The notes under the pieces: generated by a model
The model's input: only the letters and a program-made list of their open reading frames with translations
What the model was told of the DNA's origin: nothing
Databases searched by the model: none
Shown here: piece after piece, positions 55,035 through 64,000 of the stretch
Numbering within the stretch: the stretch's first letter is position 1
How the letters are laid out: every line of letters starts with the position of its first letter
Assembly: GCA_024362935.1 (NCBI GenBank)
Contig: JANCRA010000125.1
Span: forward strand, 1,178,001 to 1,242,000
DNA: 64,000 bases
Source: Setophaga petechia
Lineage: Eukaryota > Chordata > Aves > Passeriformes > Parulidae
Direction of reading: 5' to 3'
Made by a program: the position numbers and the translations under genes

Positions 55035-58034
55035 GAGAAAACCTTCCTGCTCACTAAACATCTCCTATCGTGTTCTAGAAGTTGCACAGAGGGCTGCAGT
55101 GTGTTTTGCAACAAGAAAAAGAAAGTTGTCTAAGACGCCTTCCTGTCAAGTATTAATGTGAAGGGAAAGGCAAGAGAGTGGGAAAGTACTGTTTTCTATC
55201 ATTTTGCAAGCTGGTAACACAATCCCAGTTCTGTGTAGCAATTAGCTTTTCAGTGCACTGCAGTAAGTGTTTCTTGTCACCTGCATCTAAGCAAATAGCT
55301 TTTTCACTCTGTCTCGCAAGGAGAAAACCTTCCTGCTCAGTAAACAACTTCCATCGTGTTCTAGAAGTTGCACAGAGGGCTTAAGAGTGATCTGTAACAA
55401 GAAAAAAAAAGTTGCCTAAGACGCCTTCCTTTCAAGTATTAATGTGAATGGAAAGGCAAGAGAGTGGGAAAGTACTGTTTTCTACCACTTTGCAATCTGC
55501 TAACACAATCGCAGTGCTGTGTAGCAGTTAGCTTTTCAGTGCACTGCAGTAAGTGTTTCTTGTCACCTACATCTAAGCAAATAGCTTTTTCACTCTGTCT
55601 CGCAAGGAGAAAACCTTCCTGCTCACTAAACAACTTCCATCGTGTTCTAGAAGTTCCACAGAGGGCTTAAGAGTGATCTGTAACAAGAAAAAGAAAGTTG
55701 TCTAAGACGCCTTCCTTTCAAGTATTAATGTGAAGGGAAAGGCAAGAGAGTGGGAAAGTACTGTTTTCTAGCACTTTGCAAGCTGCTAACACAATCCCAG
55801 TTCTGTGTAGCAATTAGCTTTTCAGTGCACTGCAGTAAGTGTTTCTTGTCACCTACATCTAAGCAAATAGCTTTTTCACTCTGTCTCGCAAGGTGAAAAC
55901 CTTCCTGCTCACTAAACATCTCCTATCGTGTTCTAGAAGTTGCACAGACGGCTGCAGTGTGTTTTGCAAAATGTAAAAGAAAGTTGTCTAAGACGCCTTC
56001 CTTTCAAGTAGTAATGTGAAGGGAAAGGCAAGAGAGTTGAAAGTACTGTTTTCTAGCACTTTGCAAGCTGCTTAAAGAATCCCAGTGCTGTGTAGTAATT
56101 AGCTTTTAAGTGCACTGCAGTAAGAGTTTCTTGTTACCTACATCTAAGCAAATAGCTTTTTCACTATGTCTCGCAAGGAGAAAACCTTCCAGCTCACTAA
56201 ACATCTCCTGTCATGTTCTAGGGATTGCACAGAGTGCTGCAGAGTTTTTTGCAACAAGAAAAAGAAAGTTGTCTAAGACGCCTTCCTTTCAAGTATTAAT
56301 GTGAAGGGAAAGGCAAGAGAGTGGGAAAGTACTGTTTTCTAGCACTTTGCAAGCTGCTAACACAATCCCAGTTCTGTGTAGCAATTAGCGTTTCAGTGCC
56401 CTGCAGTAAGTGTTTCTTGTCACCTACATCTAAGCAAATAACTTTTTCACTCTGTCTCGCAAGGAGAAAACCTTCCTGCTCACTAAACAACTTCCATCGT
56501 GTTCTAGAAGTTGCACAGAGGGTTTAAGAGTGTTCTGTAACCAGAAAAAAAAAGTTGTCTAAGACGCCTTCCTTTCAAGTATTAATGTGAATGGAAAGGC
56601 AAGAGATTGGGAAGTACTGTTTTCTAGCACTTTGCAAGCTGCTAACACAATCCCAGTGCTGTGTAGCAGTTAGCTTTTCAGTGCACTGCAGTAAGTGTTT
56701 CTTGTCACCTACATCTAAGGAAATAGCTTTTTCACTATGTCTCGCAAGGAGAAAACCTTCCTGCTCACTAAACATCTCCTGTCATGTTCTAGGGGTTGCA
56801 CAGAGTGCGGCAGAGTTTTTTGCAACAAGAAAAAGAAAGTTGTCTAAGACGCCTTCCTTTCAAGTATTAATGTGAAGGGAAAGGCAAGAGAGTGGGAAAG
56901 TACTGTTTTCTAGCACTTTGCAAGCTGCTAACACAATCCCAGTTCTGTGTAGCAATTAGCTTTTCAGTGCACTGCAGTAAGTGTTTCTTGATACCTACAT
57001 CTAAGCAAATAGCTTTTTCACTATATATCGCAAGGGGAAAACGTTGCTGCTCACTAAACCACTTCCATCGTGTTGTAGAAGTTGCACAGAGGGCTGCAGT
57101 GTGTTTTGCAAAATGTAAAAGAAAGTTGTCTAAGACGCCTTCCTTTTAAGTATTAATGTGAAGGGAAAGGCAAGAGAGTGGGAAAGTACTGTTTTCTACC
57201 ACTTTGCAAGCTGCTAACACAATCCCAGTGCTGTGTAGCAGTTAGCTTTTCAGTGCACTGCAGTAAGTGTTTCTTGTCACCTACATCTAAGCAAATAGCT
57301 TTTTCACTCTGTCTCTCAAGGAGAAAACCTTCCTGCTCACTAAACATCTCCTATCGTGTTCTAGAAGTTGCAGAGAGTGCTGCAGAGTTTTTTGCAACAA
57401 TAAAAAAAAGTTGTCTAAGACGCCTTCCTTTCAAGTATTAATGTAAAGGGAAAGGCAAGAGAGTGGGAAAGTACTGTTTTCTAGCACTTTGCAAGCTGCT
57501 AACACAATCCCAGTTCTGTGTAGCAATTAGCTTTTCAGTGCACTGCAGTAAGTGTTTCTTGTCACCTACATCTAAGCAAATAGCTTTTTCACTCTGTCTC
57601 GCAAGGAGAAAACCTTCCTGCTCACTAAACATCTCCTATCGTGTTCTAGAAGTTGCACAGAGTACTTAAGACTGTTCTGTAACAAGAAAAAGAAAGTTTT
57701 CTAAGACGCCTTCCTTTCAAGTATTAATGTGAAGGGAAAGGCAAGAGAGTGGGAAAGTACTGTTTTCTAGCACTTTGCAAGCTGCTAACACAATCCCAGT
57801 TCTGTGTAGCAATTAGCTTTTCAGTGCACTGCAGTAAGTGTTTCTTGTCACCGACATCTAAGCAAATAGCTTTTTCACTCTGTCTCGCAAGGAGAAAACC
57901 TTCCTGCTCACTAAACATCTCCTATCGTGTTCTAGAAGTTGCACAGAGGGCTGCAGTGTGTTTTGCAGCAAGAAAAAGAAAGTTGTCTAAGACGCCTTCC
58001 TTTCAAGTGTTAACGTGAAGGGAAAGGCAAGAGA
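55035..58034. repeat. Satellite array, about 10.5 monomers, right flank of provirus 2
   Basis: Begins with the duplicated gagaaa (55035-55040). Shared with the provirus 1 flank to about 56010, after which it follows 1 to 1290 (starting from 55872) and then, from about 57150, the 2451-3307 arrangement. Private changes include cttttaagtattaatg (57143) and atgtaaagggaaagg (57441). Confidence 0.93.
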
Positions 58035-59330
58035 GTGGGGAAGTACTGTTTTCTAGCACTTTGAAAGCTGCTTACCCAATCCCAGTTTTGTGCCGCTTCG
58101 TAGTTCGCCGTTCAGAAGCTGCCGCAGGCTCTGTTTCCCGGAGAAGGATTCTTCTTGGCGCGAAGAATCTGGTGTCGTTACGCCGATCGCGGCGTGCTCC
58201 GGAGAACAGCTACGGCCGACAGACACCCGGAAGCGGCGCTTAAAGGCACAGTGCTCCGTCTCCTGGTCTTTAGCGTCTCCTGCCGGCTACACCTTAGCAA
58301 AAAGCTTTTTCATTATGTCTCGCCAGGAGAAACTGTGTCTGTTCACAAAAAACCTCCCATCGTGCTCTAGAGGTTGCAGGCAGCTCTGCAGAGTGTTTTG
58401 CAACAAGAAAAAGTAACTTGTCCAAAAAAGCCATCAATTCGAATGTTCCTGGAAAGGGAAAATGCAGGAGAGCGGATAGGTACTGTTTTCTACCAGTTTG
58501 CAAGCTGGACACACAATCCCAGTGTTATACTACGATTGACTTTGCAGTGCACTGTAATAATTGCCTATTGTTACTACATCTAAGCCAATAGCGTTTGCAT
58601 TATATCTCTTCAGGAGAAACTGTACCAGTTCAGAAAACAACTCTCATTTTTTCTACAAGTTGCACGGAGGTGTGCAGAGTGTTTTGCAAGAAGCAAAAGA
58701 AAGTTGTCCAAAACTGCTGCCATTCGAATAGTAATGCGAATGGAAAAGGCAGGAGAGTGGAAAGGTGTTGTTTTCTATCTGTTTGTAAGCTGCTTACACA
58801 ATCCCAGAGTTGTGCAGCAATTAGTTTTTCAGTGCACTGTAGTAGGTGCCTCTTTTCACCTGCATCTAAGCAAATTGCTTTTTCCCCATGTCTTGCAAAG
58901 AGAAACTGAGCCAGTTCAGAAAATATCTCCCATCGACTTCTAGAGATTACAGGCAGGTGTGCAGAGTGTTTTGCAAGAAGCAAAAGAAAGTTGTCTAAAA
59001 TTCTTTCCATTCGAATAGTAATGTGCATGGAAAAGGCAGGAAGAGTGGAAAGGTACTGTTTTCTATCACTTTGCAAGCCACGCACACAATCCCAGTGTTG
59101 TGCATCTATTAGCTTTGCAGTGCACTGCAGTAACTGCCTGTGGTAACCTACATCTAAGCAAAAAGCATTTTCACTATCTCTCACTAGGAGAAACTGTTCC
59201 TGCTCATTAAACAACTTCCATTGTGCTGTACAGGTTGCACAGAGGGCTGCAGAATGTTTTGCAGCAAGAAAAAGAAAGTTGTCTAAGACGCCTTCCTTTC
59301 AAGTATTAATGTGAAGGGAAAGGCAAGAGA
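58035..59330. repeat. Diverged satellite block 10 with altered CpG module (58089-58293)
   Basis: 1296 bp, five shorter than the standard block. In the CpG part gaaggattcttcttggcg replaces gaaggggaagacgcttcttggcg near 58145, which looks like a small deletion with local rearrangement and breaks the frame seen in all other copies. Confidence 0.88.
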
Positions 59331-59902
59331 GTGGGAAAGTACTGTTTTCTAGCACTTTGCAGGCTGCTAACACAATCCCAGTGCTGTGTACCAATTAACA
59401 TGTCACTGCACTGCAGTAAGTGTTTCTTGTCACCCATATCTAAGGAAATAGCTTTTTCACTATGTCTCGCAAGGAGAAAACCTTCCTGCTCACTGAACAA
59501 CTTCCATCGTGTTCTAGAAGTTGCACAGAGGGCTGCAGAGTGTTTTGCAATATGTAAAAGAAAGTTGTCTAAGACGCCTTCCTTTCAAGTATTAATGTGA
59601 AGGGAAAGGCAAGAGAGTGGGAAAGTACTGTTTTCTAGCACTTTGCAAGCTGCTAACACAATTGCAGTGCTGTGCAGCAGTTAGCTTGTGAGTGCACGGC
59701 AGTAAGTGTTTCTTGATACCTACATCTGAGCAAATAGCTTTTTCACTTTGTCTCGCAAGGGGAAAACGTTGCTGCTCACTAAACAACTTCCATCGTATTC
59801 TAGAAGTTGCTCAGAGGGCTGCAGTGTGTTTTGCAGCAAGAAAAAGAAAGTTGTCTAAGACGCCTTCCTTTCAAGTATTAATGTGAAGGGAAAGGCAAGA
59901 GA
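59331..59902. repeat. Satellite, 2 canonical monomers
   Basis: Only 572 bp between diverged blocks, the shortest spacing in the window. The first monomer is a hybrid: its left part has the caattaacatgtc variant and its right part gcaatatgtaaaag. Confidence 0.9.
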
Positions 59903-61203
59903 GTGGGAAAGTACTGTTTTCTATCACTTTGAAAGCTGCTTACCCAATCCCAGTTTTGTGCCGCTTCGTATTTCGCCGTTCAGAAGCTGCCGCAGTCTCT
60001 GTTTCCCGGAGAAGGGGAAGACGCTTCTTGGCGCGAAGAATCTGGTGTCGTTACGCCGATCGCGGCGTGCTCCGGAGAACAGCTACGGCCGACAGACACC
60101 CGGAAGCGGCGCTTAAAGGCACAGTGCTCCGTCTCCTGGTCTTTAGCGTCTCCTGCCGGCTACACCTTAGCAAAAAGCTTTTTCATTATGTCTCGCCAGG
60201 AGAAACTGTGTCTGTTCACAAAAAACCTCCCATCGTGCTCCAGAGGTTGCAGGCAGCTCTGCAGAGTGTTTTGCAACAAGAAAAAGTAACTTGTCCAAAA
60301 AAGCCATCAATTCGAATGTTCCTGGAAAGGGAAAATGCAGGAGAGCGGATAGGTACTGTTTTCTACCAGTTTGCAAGCTGGACACACAATCCCAGTGTTA
60401 TACTACGATTGACTTTGCAGTGCACTGTAATAATTGCCTATTGTTACTACATCTAAGCCAATAGCGTTTGCATTATATCTCTTCAGGAGAAACTGTACCA
60501 GTTCAGAAAACAACTCTCATTTTTTCTACAAGTTGCACGGAGGTGTGCAGAGTGTTTTGCAAGAAGCAAAAGAAAGTTGTCCAAAACTGCTGCCATTCGA
60601 ATAGTAATGCGAATGGAAAAGGCAGGAGAGTGGAAAGGTGTTGTTTTCTATCTGTTTGTAAGCTGCTTACACAATCCCAGAGTTGTGCAGCAATTAGTTT
60701 TTCAGTGCACTGTAGTAGGTGCCTCTTTTCACCTGCATCTAAGCAAATTGCTTTTTCCCCATGTCTTGCAAAGAGAAACTGAGCCAGTTCAGAAAATATC
60801 TCCCATCGACTTCTAGAGATTACAGGCAGGTGTGCAGAGTGTTTTGCAAGAAGCAAAAGAAAGTTGTCTAAAATTCTTTCCATTCGAATAGTAATGTGCA
60901 TGGAAAAGGCAGGAAGAGTGGAAAGGTACTGTTTTCTATCACTTTGCAAGCCACGCACACAATCCCAGTGTTGTGCATCTATTAGCTTTGCAGTGCACTG
61001 CAGTAACTGCCTGTGGTAACCTACATCTAAGCAAAAAGCATTTTCACTATCTCTCACTAGGAGAAACTGTTCCTGCTCATTAAACAACTTCCATTGTGCT
61101 GTACAGGTTGCACAGAGGGCTGCAGAATGTTTTGCAGCAAGAAAAAGAAAGTTGTCTAAGACGCCTTCCTTTCAAGTATTAATGTGAAGGGAAAGGCAAG
61201 AGA
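59903..61203. repeat. Diverged satellite block 11 with CpG module (59957-60166)
   Basis: Left part carries the ctccagagg variant of block 5; the right part (gagaaactgttcctgc near 61063, agcaaaagaaagttgtctaaaattc near 60852) copies block 10. Confidence 0.9.
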
Positions 61204-61775
61204 GTGGGAAAGTACTGTTTTCTAGCACTTTGCAGGCTGCTAACACAATCCCAGTGCTGTGTACCAATTAACATGTCACTGCACTGCAGTAAGTGTTTCT
61301 TGTCACCCATATCTAAGGAAATAGCTTTTTCACTATGTCTCGCAAGGAGAAAACCTTCCTGCTCACTGAACAACTTCCATCGTGTTCTAGAAGTTGCACA
61401 GAGGGCTGCAGAGTGTTTTGCAATATGTAAAAGAAAGTTGTCTAAGACGCCTTCCTTTCAAGTATTAATGTGAAGGGAAAGGCAAGAGAGTGGGAAAGTA
61501 CTGTTTTCTAGCACTTTGCAAGCTGCTAACACAATTGCAGTGCTGTGCAGCAGTTAGCTTGTGAGTGCACGGCAGTAAGTGTTTCTTGATACCTACATCT
61601 GAGCAAATAGCTTTTTCACTTTGTCTCGCAAGGGGAAAACGTTGCTGCTCACTAAACAACTTCCATCGTATTCTAGAAGTTGCTCAGAGGGCTGCAGTGT
61701 GTTTTGCAGCAAGAAAAAGAAAGTTGTCTAAGACGCCTTCCTTTCAAGTATTAATGTGAAGGGAAAGGCAAGAGA
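61204..61775. repeat. Satellite, 2 canonical monomers
   Basis: A copy of 59331-59902 at an offset of 1873 bp, apparently without change. Confidence 0.9.
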
Positions 61776-63076
61776 GTGGGAAAGTACTGTTTTCTATCAC
61801 TTTGAAAGCTGCTTACCCAATCCCAGTTTTGTGCCGCTTCGTATTTCGCCGTTCAGAAGCTGCCGCAGTCTCTGTTTCCCGGAGAAGGGGAAGACGCTTC
61901 TTGGCGCGAAGAATCTGGTGTCGTTACGCCGATCGCGGCGTGCTCCGGAGAACAGCTACGGCCGACAGACACCCGGAAGCGGCGCTTAAAGGCACAGTGC
62001 TCCGTCTCCTGGTCTTTAGCGTCTCCTGCCGGCTACACCTTAGCAAAAAGCTTTTTCATTATGTCTCGCCAGGAGAAACTGTGTCTGTTCACAAAAAACC
62101 TCCCATCGTGCTCCAGAGGTTGCAGGCAGCTCTGCAGAGTGTTTTGCAACAAGAAAAAGTAACTTGTCCAAAAAAGCCATCAATTCGAATGTTCCTGGAA
62201 AGGGAAAATGCAGGAGAGCGGATAGGTACTGTTTTCTACCAGTTTGCAAGCTGGACACACAATCCCAGTGTTATACTACGATTGACTTTGCAGTGCACTG
62301 TAATAATTGCCTATTGTTACTACATCTAAGCCAATAGCGTTTGCATTATATCTCTTCAGGAGAAACTGTACCAGTTCAGAAAACAACTCTCATTTTTTCT
62401 ACAAGTTGCACGGAGGTGTGCAGAGTGTTTTGCAAGAAGCAAAAGAAAGTTGTCCAAAACTGCTGCCATTCGAATAGTAATGCGAATGGAAAAGGCAGGA
62501 GAGTGGAAAGGTGTTGTTTTCTATCTGTTTGTAAGCTGCTTACACAATCCCAGAGTTGTGCAGCAATTAGTTTTTCAGTGCACTGTAGTAGGTGCCTCTT
62601 TTCACCTGCATCTAAGCAAATTGCTTTTTCCCCATGTCTTGCAAAGAGAAACTGAGCCAGTTCAGAAAATATCTCCCATCGACTTCTAGAGATTGCAGGC
62701 AGGTGTGCAGAGTGTTTTGCAAGAAGCCAAAGAAAGTTGTCTAAAATTCTTTCCATTCGAATAGTAATGTGCATGGAAAAGGCAGGAGGAGTGGAAAGGT
62801 ACTGTTTTCTATCACTTTGCAAGCTGGGCACACAATCCCAGTGTTGTGCATCTATTAGCTTTGCAGTGCACTGCAGTAACTGCCTGTGGTAACCTACAAC
62901 TAAGCAAAAAGCTTTTTCACTATCTCTCACTAGGAGAAAATGTTCCTGCTCATTAAACAACTTCCATTGTGCTGTACAGGTTGAACAGAGGGCTGCAGAA
63001 TGTTTTGCAGCAAGAAAAAGAAAGTTGTCTAAGACGCCTTCCTTTCAAGTATTAATGTGAAGGGAAAGGCAAGAGA
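61776..63076. repeat. Diverged satellite block 12 with CpG module (61830-62039)
   Basis: The first part copies block 11 (offset 1873); the last part (62690 onward, ggaggagtgg, cctacaactaag, ggttgaacagag) copies block 5 at an offset of 46114. The switch lies between about 62340 and 62690. Confidence 0.88.
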
Positions 63077-64000
63077 GTGGGAAAGTACTGTTTTCTAGCA
63101 CTTTGCATGCTGCTAACACAATCGCAGTGCTGTGTAGCAATTACCTTGTCAGTGCACGGCAGTAAGTGTTTCTTGATACCTACATCTGAGAAAATAGCTT
63201 TTTCACTATGTCTCGCAAGGAGAAAACCTTCTTGCTCACTAAACATCTCCTATCGTGTTCTAGAAGTTGCACAGAGGGCTGCAGTGTGTTTTGCAACAAG
63301 AAAAAGAAAGCTGTCTAAGACGCCTTCCTTTCAAGTATTAATGTGAATGGAAAGGAAAGAGAGTGGGAAAGTACTATTTTCTAGCACTTTGCAAGCTGCT
63401 AACACAATCCCAGTTCTGTGTAGCAATTAGCTTTGCAGTGCACTGCAGTAAGTGTTTCTTGTCATCTACATCTAAGAAAATAGCTTTTTCACTATGTCTC
63501 GCAAGGAGAAAACCTTCCTGCTCACTAAACAACTTCCATCGTGTTGTAGATGTTGCACAGAGGGCTGCAGAGTGTTTTGCAACAAGAAAAAGAAAGTTGT
63601 CTAAGACGCCTTCCTTTCAAGTATTAATGTGAAGGGAAAGCCAAGAGAGTGGGAAAGTACTGTTTTCTAGCACTTTGCAAGCTGCTAACACACTCCCACT
63701 GCTGTGTAGTGATTAGCTTTTAAGTGCACTGCAGTAAGTGTTTCTTGTCACCTACATCTAAGCAAATAGCTTTATCACTATGTCTCGCAACGAGAAAACC
63801 TTCCTGCTCATTAAGTATCTCCTATCGTGTACTAGAAGTTGCACAGAGGCCTGCAGTGTGTTCTGGAACAAGAAAAAGAAAGTTGTCTAAGACGCCTTCC
63901 TTTCAAGTATTAATGTGAAGGGAAAGGCAAGAGAGTGGGAAAGTACTGTTTTCTAGCACTTTGCAAGCTGCTAATACAATCCCAGTGCTGTGTAGCAATA
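63077..64000. repeat. Satellite array, 3.2 canonical monomers to window end
   Basis: Copies 19541-20464 at an offset of 43536, including private marks such as ggtactaga/cgtgtactaga and gcaacgagaaaacc. The array runs off the window. Confidence 0.93.

Noticed and set aside
1..64000. CENP-B box in the satellite
   Set aside because: I find no ttcg....a.cggg-type motif in the monomers; centromere function cannot be argued from this.

Overview
The window is a vertebrate repeat landscape with no host gene. It holds about 45.6 kb of one tandem satellite (monomer about 286 bp) and two complete, nearly identical endogenous retroviruses of 9.2 kb, both on the + strand. The host is most likely a bird. 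That is an inference from the virus: a class II (ERVK-like) Gag-Pol with a tRNA-Lys(1,2) primer site is paired with an Env that has a CX6CC motif in TM and no CXXC in SU, a combination typical of avian genomes. A dense satellite with young ERVs would suit heterochromatin, for example a W chromosome or a pericentromere, but nothing in the window proves that.

Layout. 1-28573: satellite. 28574-37782: provirus 1. 37783-45824: satellite. 45825-55034: provirus 2. 55035-64000: satellite. The satellite alternates between runs of canonical 286-bp monomers and a 1301-bp block of diverged monomers that carries a CpG-rich insertion. There are 12 such blocks, one truncated and one extended. Distances between blocks, after removing the proviruses, follow 1301 + m x 286 bp (m = 7, 5, 7, 6, 17, 11, 14, 6, 13, 2, 2; deviations of at most 7 bp). 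This is the pattern expected from unequal exchange in register.

Each provirus has 740-bp LTRs (TG...CA), a tRNA-Lys(1,2)-type primer binding site, gag (700 aa), a single protease-RT-RNase H-integrase frame in -1 relative to gag, env (447 aa) and a polypurine tract. An A_AAA_AAC slippery heptamer lies two codons before the gag stop, followed by a GC stem with a C7 loop. The -1 frame is then cut by one in-frame UGA before the protease, with a strong 3' splice-site-like sequence just after it. Both copies share this stop, so how Pol is expressed is an open question.

Both proviruses sit at the same base of a satellite monomer with the same 6-bp target duplication (gagaaa), and they share about 0.5 kb of left and 1 kb of right flank. 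One integration was therefore copied along with the satellite; these are not two independent insertions. The first 1.3 kb of the window matches the sequence beginning 837 bp to the right of provirus 2, which suggests another copy just upstream of the window. Most short open frames in the satellite are by-products of a repeat that happens to be open in several frames, and they are not annotated as genes.
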